Shown here one piece after another: positions 1-5,528 of a DNA stretch of 8,595 bases. Source of the stretch: Anaerolineae bacterium (GTDB lineage Bacteria > Chloroflexota > Anaerolineae > Anaerolineales > Villigracilaceae). Location of the stretch: positions 1 to 8,595 of the forward strand of contig PLNY01000259.1 in the NCBI GenBank assembly GCA_003141915.1, given 5' to 3'. The notes beneath the pieces were generated by a model, which was not told where the DNA came from, did no database searches, and worked only from the letters and a program-made list of their open reading frames with translations. The translations under genes and the position numbers were made by a program. Position 1 is the first letter of the stretch, and the number at the start of each line of letters is the position of its first letter.

Positions 1-140
1 AATTTGTAAAGATATAGTCTCCAAGTATAGATGGCGGCAAAATCGGACGCAATGGACGCGACTAAATCTCCGAGGATCAGCAGAATACGATGCTCGCTGG
101 AACGCAGGCGAAAACTCAGGTGAGGTGTATTGTCAGCCAT
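1..140 (-). CDS. Polyprenyl-phosphate sugar transferase, N-terminal part (cut by window end)
   Basis: An open frame starts at ATG 140-138 and runs without a stop off the left edge (46 codons visible). The peptide begins MADNTPHLSFRLRSSEHR and continues into a hydrophobic stretch, LLILGDLVASIA. The 'RSSE-R-LLILGDL' opening is typical of the N-terminal membrane domain of exopolysaccharide polyprenyl glycosylphosphotransferases (WbaP/CpsE-like) in Chloroflexota. These proteins transfer a sugar-1-phosphate to undecaprenyl phosphate at the membrane to begin a polysaccharide repeat unit. The start codon overlaps the end of the upstream glycosyltransferase gene by 8 bp, so the two are almost certainly co-transcribed and translationally coupled. 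The catalytic C-terminal bacterial sugar transferase domain lies outside the window, so the assignment rests on the N-terminus and the neighbour only. Confidence 0.6.
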   Translation of the reverse strand, partial: MADNTPHLSFRLRSSEHRILLILGDLVASIASDFAAIYTWRLYLYK

Positions 141-1140
141 GTTTCTGAATCGAAGGCGATGCGATGAGGCTAAACAAAAAACCACTGCCCCATGAAAGAT
201 GCATCACCAGAATGGACAGCAGCAAGCCAGCGATGAGGAATGGTTTGTGATTGCGCAGTGCAACTCGAACGCTTGCGGCAATCAGAATAAGAAGATACAG
301 GATAATTTCAAGGGATAAAAGCCAGCGGGCAAGAAAAAACCAGATAGATAAAACTACTAACACAATCAAACTCGCAACGAATGCAGGCGGAAGCGCCTGC
401 CGCCAGCGGATCGTGTTTGTATAACGTTTCAGCATTCTCCACTTCCAAAAACCGTATCGTCCATACTGACGGGCCAATTCGCGAAACGAGGCACGTGCAA
501 AATAAATCGAACGGATCCGTGGATCGAGCCAGACGACTCCGCCGGATTGACGCACGCGCGTATTGAATTCGTAATCTTCATTGGTTAATAAGGTTTCGTC
601 GAAGCCGCCGATTTGATCAATAAGCCCGCGTCGGAATGCGCCAAATGGAACGGTGTCCACCGCACCGGCTTGGGGATTCAGCCGATACATCGCATCGCCC
701 ACGCCGAGCGGATGCGCGGCCGCGACCGCAATCGATTCTGCGATCCAGCCTTTGCCGCCCGGGCGAATTTCCCACACACCGCCAACGTTTGTGCCTTTTC
801 CTTCTTCCAGCGCGTGAACACATCGCTCGACATATTCAGGATTCGGCACGGAATGCGCGTCGAGACGGATAATGATTTCGCCGCGCGCTGATTCGATAGC
901 CAAATTCAAAGCCGCGGGAATGGTGAGCCGCTCGTTGTCCACGATGCGAAGCGAAAAATCAGCATGATCGCGCTGGAACAAGTTGATTCGTTCGCGGGTA
1001 TGATCCTGCGAAAAAGCATCAGCAATAATGATTTCCATTTGTGAATGAGGATACGTTTGGGCCAAAACCGCATCCAACAATTGTCGGATAGTGGCTTGTT
1101 CATTGTAACATGGGACGATAATCGAAACGAAAGGTGGCAT
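133..1140 (-). CDS. Family 2 glycosyltransferase, ExoA-like, with C-terminal membrane segments
   Basis: This is a 335-residue GT-A glycosyltransferase that probably adds a sugar to a lipid-linked exopolysaccharide intermediate on the cytoplasmic face of the membrane. The N-terminus SIIVPCYNE (6-14) is the classic GT2 nucleotide-binding start. 'RLDAHS' (92-97) supplies the DxD-type metal site. 'TNEDYEFNTRVRQSG' (186-200) holds the catalytic acidic pair E188/D189, and 'QYGRYGFWKWRM' (225-236) fits the acceptor-side motif of succinoglycan ExoA-type enzymes. Three hydrophobic helices follow at about 252-272, 274-292 and 300-323. I chose ATG 1140. A TTG two codons upstream (1146) is in frame and could be used instead; neither has a strong ribosome site. 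The gene follows the histidine kinase after a 54-bp AT-rich gap that could hold a weak promoter, and it overlaps the sugar transferase by 8 bp. Donor and acceptor sugars cannot be told from sequence. Confidence 0.9.
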   Translation of the reverse strand: MPPFVSIIVPCYNEQATIRQLLDAVLAQTYPHSQMEIIIADAFSQDHTRERINLFQRDHADFSLRIVDNERLTIPAALNLAIESARGEIIIRLDAHSVPNPEYVERCVHALEEGKGTNVGGVWEIRPGGKGWIAESIAVAAAHPLGVGDAMYRLNPQAGAVDTVPFGAFRRGLIDQIGGFDETLLTNEDYEFNTRVRQSGGVVWLDPRIRSIYFARASFRELARQYGRYGFWKWRMLKRYTNTIRWRQALPPAFVASLIVLVVLSIWFFLARWLLSLEIILYLLILIAASVRVALRNHKPFLIAGLLLSILVMHLSWGSGFLFSLIASPSIQKHG

Positions 1141-1194
1141 AGTCAACTTACGTTTTATGTTCTACTTTTATATTTAAATTCCCAAAACGCAAAA

Positions 1195-2553
1195 TTATTG
1201 GGACGGACGGCCATTCAACGGTAAATGAACGATGAAAGCCGTCCCCCGCCCCAGCGCACTGCGGACGCTAATTCTACCACCATGAGCGGCCACAATTTCG
1301 TGAACGATCGCCAGCCCCAACCCCGCGCCATGATGCTCCCCACCCGCCCGCGCCGAATCCGCTTGATAGAAGCGGTCAAAGATATGTGGCACATCATCCT
1401 TTGGGATTCCTTTGCCGGTATCGTCCACGGCAATTTGAATCTCATTCCGATCGTGAATGGCACGCAAAGTAATGCTCCCACCTTCAGGTGTGAATTTCAA
1501 GGCGTTGTCCACCAGATTGGTGAACACCTGCGCCAGGCGATCTCCATCTCCTGACACTGGCAGAAGATCATTTCCGAATTTGGCATTTAAAGTAACGCCT
1601 GCCTTGGATGCCATCGGCGTGAATTTCTCGACGATGCCGTTCAGCAAAGCGCGGATATCCACCGGCGACATTTGCAAATTGATGATGCCTGCGTCGAGAC
1701 GCGCCAGATCAAGCAAGTCAAGCGCCATGCGATGCATCCTTCCTGATTCATTATAGATCACCTCTGCCGCCTGCTTGCGGGCCTCGGGCGTATCCACAGT
1801 TCCATCCATAATCGCCTGCGCAAAACCCTGAATGGATGTCAGCGGTGTTTTGAGTTCATGAGAAACATTCGCGACGAAATCACGCTGTGATTTTTGACTC
1901 GCCTGTACGCGCGTCATCATCGCATTGAAAACCCGCGTCAATTCCTGGACCTCATGCGGGCCGCGCGCTTCGATGGGCATTGCCGTCCCCTGAGCAAACG
2001 CCCGCGCCGAGTAAACGAGACGCTGCAGTGGATCGGCAACCCAACGCGCAATCACAAAAGCCAGAAGCAGCGACAGCAATAATGCAATCGCGCCGCCTAC
2101 CAATAATGGTAATAAAAGTTCGTCGGTTAGAAGAGCAAGGATCGGCTCTTTCGGCCTCGGTGAAGCGACCATCAACCAATTGCCATTGGGAAGTTGCCGC
2201 AAAGTGTAAAGCCAATTTTTTCCCGTTCGATCACGAACGGTTTGAGCGATGCGCGCCAAAATCGTTTGAGAAGGCAATGGGATTATAGATGCGGCAGGAT
2301 CAGTATCCGTAATCAAGGTGCCGGTTGAATTAAAGGTTAGGACGCGCACTTCCAATGCTTGAGCGATAAAGTCCATATTGCTGTTCGGTTGATTCAGAAG
2401 ATTGTCAGCAGCCCGCAATTGCACAAAAGTCTGGCGATATAAAACCGGATTGCGGAGAAGGTAAAGAATCAAAACAAACGCTACAACTCCCAGAGCCGTA
2501 ACAATGAGCACAGCATAACTCAACCAAAGCCGGGCGCGCAGAGAAGAAAACAT
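1195..2553 (-). CDS. Membrane sensor histidine kinase (HAMP-HisKA-HATPase), PhoR/BaeS type
   Basis: This 452-residue sensor kinase pairs with the response regulator encoded just upstream. TM1 is about 12-33, followed by an extracytoplasmic sensor region of about 115 residues (35-147), TM2 at about 148-171 and a HAMP linker to about 221. The dimerisation/phosphoacceptor domain has 'FVANVSHELKTPLTSIQGF' with H232 as the phosphorylated histidine. The ATPase domain shows the N box 'NLVDNALKF' (N350), the G1 box 'DDTGKGIP' (377-384), the F box 'IFDRFYQ' (391-397) and the G2 box 'GAGLGLAI' (409-416). All catalytic elements are present, so it should be active. The sensor region contains no domain I can name and has no cysteines. 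ATG 2553 fits the TM1 position, although the ribosome site (AAGAAA) is weak. The ligand is unknown. Confidence 0.95.
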   Translation of the reverse strand: MFSSLRARLWLSYAVLIVTALGVVAFVLILYLLRNPVLYRQTFVQLRAADNLLNQPNSNMDFIAQALEVRVLTFNSTGTLITDTDPAASIIPLPSQTILARIAQTVRDRTGKNWLYTLRQLPNGNWLMVASPRPKEPILALLTDELLLPLLVGGAIALLLSLLLAFVIARWVADPLQRLVYSARAFAQGTAMPIEARGPHEVQELTRVFNAMMTRVQASQKSQRDFVANVSHELKTPLTSIQGFAQAIMDGTVDTPEARKQAAEVIYNESGRMHRMALDLLDLARLDAGIINLQMSPVDIRALLNGIVEKFTPMASKAGVTLNAKFGNDLLPVSGDGDRLAQVFTNLVDNALKFTPEGGSITLRAIHDRNEIQIAVDDTGKGIPKDDVPHIFDRFYQADSARAGGEHHGAGLGLAIVHEIVAAHGGRISVRSALGRGTAFIVHLPLNGRPSQ

Positions 2554-2564
2554 ATTTCTTATGC

Positions 2565-2588
2565 ATTACGAATCACGGAATTCGTAAT
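2565..2588. repeat. Perfect 9-bp inverted repeat between response regulator and kinase genes
   Basis: Arms ATTACGAAT (2565-2573) and ATTCGTAAT (2580-2588) are exact reverse complements around a 6-bp spacer, CACGGA. It fills most of the 34-bp gap between the regulator stop and the kinase start and touches the TGA stop codon. It is AT-rich with no following T-run, so it does not look like an intrinsic terminator. It could be an mRNA hairpin tuning kinase relative to regulator levels, an operator, or a copy of a dispersed repeat. Confidence 0.6.
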
Positions 2589-3268
2589 CAAACCACCAAT
2601 TTATATCCCACGCCTGTAACCGTCTCGATCTTTATCGAGCTACCGTCAAGCTTCTTACGCAAATGCGCAACGTGAACATCCACGGTACGAGTCTGTCCAT
2701 AAAAGTCAAAGCCCCATGCCATTTGAAGCAATTGCTCGCGCGTGAAAACGCGTCCAGGCTGATTTGCTAACGTCAACAACAAATCAAATTCCTGAGTCCG
2801 CAAATCAAGCAGACGGGAAGCAACGCGCGCTTCGTGTCGAACAGGATCGATCACCAGTTCACCAAGTTTGAGAGGTCTGTCTGCGGTAGTGGGTCTGTTT
2901 TCGCCGCGCCGCAAAATGGCTTTGACGCGCGCCACCAGCTCACGGGGATTAAAAGGTTTGGTGAGGTAATCATCCGCACCCAGCTCCAGACCGAGAATTT
3001 TATCAATGTCTTCATCGCGCGCGGTCAGCATGATAATTGCAACGGAATTATTGTCAGCGCGGACGCGGCGGCAGACTTCAAACCCATCCAGCTTTGGGAG
3101 CATCACATCCAACACCACCAGCGCCGGTTGAAGACGCGTGATCGCTTCCAGCGCGGCTTCGCCGTCTTTGGCTTCCTGGATGCGAAAGCCATCGCGCTCA
3201 AGATACATGCGCGCCAATTGCAAAATGGACGGTTCATCGTCCACGAGCAGGACCAGTTCGTTGGTCAC
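2588..3268 (-). CDS. PhoB/OmpR-family DNA-binding response regulator
   Basis: This 226-residue transcription factor is activated by phosphorylation. The receiver domain (about 5-117) has the acidic pair D10/D11, the phosphoacceptor D54 in 'VVLDVMLP', the switch T82 and the conserved K104 in 'LTKPF'. A linker of about 15 residues leads to a winged-helix domain (about 132-226) with 'LDLRTQEFDLL', 'FTREQLLQMAWG' and the recognition helix region 'TRTVDVHVAHLRKKL', ending in 'ETVTGVGYKLVV'. All phosphorylation residues are intact. The start is GTG at 3268, directly abutting the RidA stop (TGAGTG), so translation is probably coupled to RidA. The histidine kinase follows after 34 bp and is the obvious partner. 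A candidate target site of the correct geometry for this family lies at 4472-4489, upstream of the secreted-protein gene. Confidence 0.96.
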   Translation of the reverse strand: MTNELVLLVDDEPSILQLARMYLERDGFRIQEAKDGEAALEAITRLQPALVVLDVMLPKLDGFEVCRRVRADNNSVAIIMLTARDEDIDKILGLELGADDYLTKPFNPRELVARVKAILRRGENRPTTADRPLKLGELVIDPVRHEARVASRLLDLRTQEFDLLLTLANQPGRVFTREQLLQMAWGFDFYGQTRTVDVHVAHLRKKLDGSSIKIETVTGVGYKLVV

Positions 3269-3679
3269 TCAGTCACCATGCGGGGATTTAAGCAAAGCTA
3301 TCACTTCGATCTCGACCAACGCGCCTTTCGGCAATTCCGCTACTTCCACCGTACTGCGCGCCGGAGGGTTTTGAGAAAAGAACTCGCCATAGACGGCATT
3401 CATCTTGGCAAAATCATTCATGTCTTTTAAGAACACGGTAGTCTTGACCACATAATTCAGACCCGAATCAGACGCATCCAATATATGCTTCAAATTCGTC
3501 AGCGTCTGACGCGTCTGTGCTTCGACACCTCCCTCTACCAATTCGCCGGTCGCGGGATCAAGGCCAGCCTGGCCCGCAGTAAACACCAGCGAATCCGTTC
3601 GTATGGCTTGCGAATATGGGCCAATCGCTTTAGGAGCTTTTTCCGTGAAGATGATTTTCTTGCCTTCCGTTGTAATCAT
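3269..3679 (-). CDS. ridA: RidA/YjgF family reactive-intermediate deaminase
   Basis: This 136-residue cytosolic protein belongs to the Rid superfamily. RidA proper hydrolyses 2-aminoacrylate and related enamine/imine intermediates made by PLP enzymes, releasing ammonium and a 2-oxoacid. It works as a homotrimer with active sites at subunit interfaces. Family hallmarks are visible: 'KAIGPYSQAI' (17-26, with Y22), 'FTAGQAGLDP' (33-42) and 'PARSTVEVAELPKGALVEIEVIALL', which contains R108 (equivalent to the substrate-carboxylate-binding arginine) and the E123/E125 region. Length is normal. ATG 3679 has a good Shine-Dalgarno sequence (GGAGGT at 3688-3683). The gene is first behind a strong-looking promoter (3737-3765) and is fused end to start with the response regulator gene, an unusual partner. 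RidA activity is likely, but some Rid subfamilies have other substrates. Confidence 0.95.
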   Translation of the reverse strand: MITTEGKKIIFTEKAPKAIGPYSQAIRTDSLVFTAGQAGLDPATGELVEGGVEAQTRQTLTNLKHILDASDSGLNYVVKTTVFLKDMNDFAKMNAVYGEFFSQNPPARSTVEVAELPKGALVEIEVIALLKSPHGD

Positions 3680-3736
3680 TCAACCTCCGATGAAGATCCT
3701 GATCCTTACTTTGATGAACTTAATTGAGTTCCAACG

Positions 3737-3765
3737 AGTATACAACCGAGAAGCAAGACAAGCAA
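3737..3765 (-). promoter_or_regulatory. Sigma-70-type promoter for ridA-regulator-kinase operon
   Basis: On the minus strand there is a -35 element TTGCTT (3765-3760), a 17-bp spacer and a -10 element TATACT (3742-3737). Transcription would begin near 3730, leaving a leader of about 50 nt before the RidA start codon. It lies just downstream of the hairpin at 3775-3804, a sensible place for a new transcription unit. The call is by motif only. Confidence 0.55.
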
Positions 3766-3774
3766 TAGCGACGC

Positions 3775-3804
3775 GCAAAGACACGGTATAAACCGTGTCT
3801 TTGC
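3775..3804 (-). terminator. 13-bp perfect hairpin after the secreted-protein gene (likely terminator)
   Basis: Arms GCAAAGACACGGT (3775-3787) and ACCGTGTCTTTGC (3792-3804) pair perfectly around a 4-nt loop, ATAA. The hairpin begins 19 bp after the stop codon of the secreted-protein gene and immediately before the ridA promoter, which fits a terminator. Neither strand carries a clean T-run right after the stem (minus-strand tail GCGTCGCT; plus-strand tail AAAAATTGTTTATT), so it may instead act as an RNA-stabilising 3' hairpin or a weak terminator. Confidence 0.5.
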
Positions 3805-3823
3805 AAAAATTGTTTATTCTCGA

Positions 3824-4402
3824 TTATCCACTCGCGCCTCCTGAGGATGACGATGGCGTAGGTGTGGCGGATCGATTGGATTGCCGAAATGCCTGCATCG
3901 CATCATGCAAAGCCTTGCGAGCTTCTTGCAGTCCAGCCTGCCGAATCTGTTCTGCATTTGATTTAAAATTCTGCACGGTTTGAAGAGCCTGGGTCGGATC
4001 CGTTACATTGCCCGACTCGTCAAAACCTGAATGAGATTGGACGATGGTTTGCAGATTGGCGTAAATCGGCTGCACATTATTAACTGCGGTGGAAAAAGCA
4101 TTCAGCGCGGTCTGAACGGCAGACACATCCTTGCCTTTCGCCTTCGCGTCGTCCAATCTGGTTTGAATTTTGGAAATCAAACTGCTGGCGTCATTAAGAA
4201 TTTTGCCGATGCGGGTGTAAGCGGTTTGATCCTTAGCCCAAGCTTTTTGCAATCGATCACTTGAAGCATGACCCAGCACAGGCGTCGCCGGTGGATTCGC
4301 TGACTGGGCGTACGCGTTGACAAACGGCAAAGCACCAAGACCCATGGCGGCGATCACCGCCACAATTAAACTTTTCCTAAACCACATTGCAATCATTGAC
4401 AT
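3824..4402 (-). CDS. Secreted helical protein of unknown function
   Basis: This 192-residue protein has a clear signal peptide: positive 'WFRK' (7-10), a hydrophobic core at 11-28 and a probable AxA cleavage site after 'NAYA' (about residue 32). The mature part (about 45-176) is lysine/glutamine/alanine-rich and predicted almost entirely alpha-helical: 'RLQKAWAKDQTAYTRIGKILNDA', then 'AKAKGKDVSAVQTALNAFSTAV', then the short conserved-looking loop 'SHSGFDESGNVTD' (123-135), then 'QEARKALHDAMQAFRQSNR'. It ends in a Pro/Ser/Gly tail (181-192). It has no cysteines and no catalytic motif that I recognise. I recall similar proteins in Anaerolineae, but no function. ATG 4402 has an excellent ribosome site (AAAGGAG at 4415-4409, 6-nt spacing). 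It sits just upstream of a ridA/two-component operon and has a PhoB-like repeat in its promoter. The arrangement resembles CpxP-CpxRA in layout, but no CpxP LTxxQ motif is present. Confidence 0.85.
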   Translation of the reverse strand: MSMIAMWFRKSLIVAVIAAMGLGALPFVNAYAQSANPPATPVLGHASSDRLQKAWAKDQTAYTRIGKILNDASSLISKIQTRLDDAKAKGKDVSAVQTALNAFSTAVNNVQPIYANLQTIVQSHSGFDESGNVTDPTQALQTVQNFKSNAEQIRQAGLQEARKALHDAMQAFRQSNRSATPTPSSSSGGASG

Positions 4403-4448
4403 TTGAATCTCCTTTGTTCGTTTATATGATTACTATTTTAGAATGCGG

Positions 4449-4488
4449 GGATTACGAAAGTGTAGCTGGGATGTAAAAAATTTGTAAA
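4449..4488 (-). promoter_or_regulatory. Candidate promoter of the secreted-protein gene
   Basis: Two readings are possible on the minus strand. One is TTTACA (4477-4472), 17 bp, TAATCC (4454-4449). The other is TTTACA (4488-4483), 18 bp, TACACT (4464-4459). Either gives a leader of about 40-50 nt ahead of a strong ribosome site. The -35 elements coincide with the direct repeat at 4472-4489, so an activator bound there could contact RNA polymerase. Confidence 0.35.
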
Positions 4489-4489
4489 A
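4472..4489 (-). promoter_or_regulatory. Direct repeat TGTAAAA-N4-TGTAAAA: PhoB/PhoP-type regulator binding-site candidate
   Basis: The heptamer TGTAAAA occurs at 4472-4478 and again at 4483-4489, separated by AATT, giving an exact 11-bp period. Read on the minus strand these are two TTTACA boxes 5 bp apart, which match the TT(A/C/T)A(C/T)A repeats bound by Bacillus PhoP and the spacing used by PhoB/OmpR-family dimers in tandem. It sits over the likely -35 region of the secreted-protein gene. The sequence is AT-rich, so chance similarity is possible. Confidence 0.4.
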
Positions 4490-4539
4490 TCTATTTTCGG
4501 TGCAAAACCAGCATCGTCAAATCTCGAAAACAGGCTTAT

Positions 4540-4947
4540 CTATCCTTTTCTTTTTACCATCGTCAGAAGATTGCCAGCCTGTGTGGTTTCATATCGAACC
4601 TCGTCCATCAATTTGCGCATCAGATAGATGCCCAATCCCCCAATCTTGCGATCAGACAAGTCCGCTTTCAAATCCGGCTCATCAATCTTGGAAGGATCAA
4701 ACGCTTCGCCATGATCGAGCAAAGTGATGATCAACCCGCCTTTTCGGAATTCACAGCCGACATCAAACTTTCCGTCCAGCCTGCCCTGATACGCATGTTC
4801 AATCACATTGGAGGCGGCTTCATCCGTTGCTAATTGAATGGAATAAACATCCTTTTCATTAAACGCCGCGCCCCGCGCTTGCTCGCCTACGAAACTGCGA
4901 ATATCGTCGAGAACATCAAACGTGGAGGAAAAAGTTACAGTCTGCAT
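4540..4947 (-). CDS. RsbW-type anti-sigma factor / serine protein kinase (HATPase_c_2)
   Basis: This 135-residue cytosolic GHKL ATPase belongs to the RsbW/SpoIIAB group. Such proteins bind a sigma factor (or another target) and phosphorylate a STAS-domain antagonist. The ATP site is visible: the N box 'ATDEAASNVIEHAY' (40-53, with E43 and N47), the G1 box 'LLDHGEAFDP' (76-85) and the G2 lid 'GGLGIYLMRKLMD' (103-115). The C-terminus 'TTQAGNLLTMVKRK' matches the usual 'GN-LTM-K' end strand. There is no phosphoacceptor-histidine domain, so it is not a sensor histidine kinase. ATG 4947 agrees with the family N-terminus but has no ribosome site nearby. The antagonist gene is 75 bp upstream on the same strand and is the probable substrate and partner. 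The sigma factor or other target is not in the window. Confidence 0.92.
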   Translation of the reverse strand: MQTVTFSSTFDVLDDIRSFVGEQARGAAFNEKDVYSIQLATDEAASNVIEHAYQGRLDGKFDVGCEFRKGGLIITLLDHGEAFDPSKIDEPDLKADLSDRKIGGLGIYLMRKLMDEVRYETTQAGNLLTMVKRKG

Positions 4948-4958
4948 GATGGAATGAA

Positions 4959-4989
4959 AGGCCGCCTCACGCGGGATTGGAAGCGGCCT
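4959..4989 (-). other. GC-rich hairpin in the STAS-kinase intergenic gap
   Basis: Arms AGGCCGC (4959-4965) and GCGGCCT (4983-4989) are perfect reverse complements with a 17-nt loop. It lies between the antagonist stop and the anti-sigma start, about 11 nt ahead of that start, and overlaps the only GGAGG in the gap (4991-4987). The short TTTCATT tail makes it a poor terminator. It may attenuate transcription or modulate translation of the second gene. Confidence 0.4.
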
Positions 4990-5022
4990 CCGTTCAATAA
5001 GTCTTTTTCACAGCGAAACCGA

Positions 5023-5358
5023 TTACAAACTACCAACCGCCTCAAGCGGATCGCCATACGTTCTAAACAACTCGGTAAAACCTGCCAATTCAAACGCTTC
5101 GCGAATACGCTCAGGCACGGAGGCCAGCACCACTTCACCGCGATGATAACGTCTGCAGACGCGCTGGGATGCCAGCAGAGCTCGGAATCCGGCGCTGGAC
5201 ATATATTCCAATTGACTCATATCCACAACGATCTTGTAAACGCCTTTTCCGATAACAGCATCCAGGGCTTTGCTTAATTGAGGCGCGCTGGAACTGTCCA
5301 CGCGCCCTTCAATCGAGACCATATCACAATGTTTAAATTCCTTGGTATTGATTTTCAT
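5023..5358 (-). CDS. STAS-domain anti-sigma factor antagonist (RsbV/SpoIIAA type)
   Basis: This 111-residue single STAS domain (whole length) would, when unphosphorylated, bind the RsbW-type kinase and free its target; phosphorylation would release it. The signature 'VVDMSQLEYMSSAGFRALL' (44-62) aligns with SpoIIAA 'FMDSSGLGVIL'. The phosphorylated serine of SpoIIAA (S58) corresponds to S55 here, while the preceding aspartate is replaced by S54, a variation common in bacterial STAS antagonists. The N-terminal strand 'VSIEGRVDSSSAPQL' and the later 'PERIREAFELAGFTELF' helix are standard. ATG 5358 has a strong ribosome site (GGAGG at 5369-5365, 6-nt spacing) and an extended -10 promoter about 50 bp upstream. 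The kinase gene follows 75 bp downstream. The phosphatase (SpoIIE/RsbU type) needed to reset the switch is not in the window. Confidence 0.93.
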   Translation of the reverse strand: MKINTKEFKHCDMVSIEGRVDSSSAPQLSKALDAVIGKGVYKIVVDMSQLEYMSSAGFRALLASQRVCRRYHRGEVVLASVPERIREAFELAGFTELFRTYGDPLEAVGSL

Positions 5359-5405
5359 ACTGATCCTCCATCCGAAGAACGCAGCGTTTATCCTACGAGG
5401 TCAAA

Positions 5406-5414
5406 ATTATATCA
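5406..5414 (-). promoter_or_regulatory. Extended -10 promoter (TGATATAAT) for the STAS-kinase genes
   Basis: On the minus strand TGATATAAT is a perfect extended -10 (TGN plus TATAAT). No convincing -35 lies 16-18 bp upstream, as is usual for extended -10 promoters. Transcription would start near 5399, with a leader of about 40 nt that includes the GGAGG ribosome site. Confidence 0.6.
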
Positions 5415-5485
5415 CGAGAAAATGCCGCCTAACTTGCAAAACAATAAAACGCAAGCGGCTGACCGCCTGACGAAATAACATTTCT

Positions 5486-5507
5486 GATAGGAGATACTTT
5501 TCCTATC
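5486..5507. promoter_or_regulatory. 7-bp inverted repeat upstream of the plus-strand promoter (possible operator)
   Basis: GATAGGA (5486-5492) and TCCTATC (5501-5507) are exact reverse complements with an 8-bp spacer. The right arm overlaps where a -35 element would lie for the -10 at 5523-5528. It could be an operator for a dimeric regulator or a small RNA hairpin. Confidence 0.3.
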
Positions 5508-5519
5508 TCATTCTTTCAA

Positions 5520-5528
5520 TGATAAAAT
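5520..5528 (+). promoter_or_regulatory. Extended -10 promoter (TGATAAAAT) for the response regulator / HD-GYP genes
   Basis: TGATAAAAT fits an extended -10 (TGN plus TAAAAT, five of six consensus bases). No good -35 is seen; the inverted repeat at 5486-5507 occupies that position. The start would be near 5535, giving a leader of about 110 nt before the preferred ATG at 5647. Confidence 0.45.

Noticed and set aside
2834..3430. 198-codon plus-strand open frame antisense to the response regulator and RidA genes
   Set aside because: It lies wholly opposite two clearly conserved genes, has no ribosome site, and its peptide shows no recognisable motif; it is a by-product of their codon use.
3998..4036. 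EF-hand-like calcium loop (FDESGNVTD) in the secreted protein
   Set aside because: The glycine is at position 4 rather than 6 of the loop and the position-12 glutamate is missing, so it does not fit an EF-hand or dockerin repeat.
4540..4947. Reading the RsbW-type ATPase as a small histidine kinase
   Set aside because: It has only the GHKL ATPase fold, no dimerisation/phosphoacceptor histidine domain, and sits next to a STAS antagonist.
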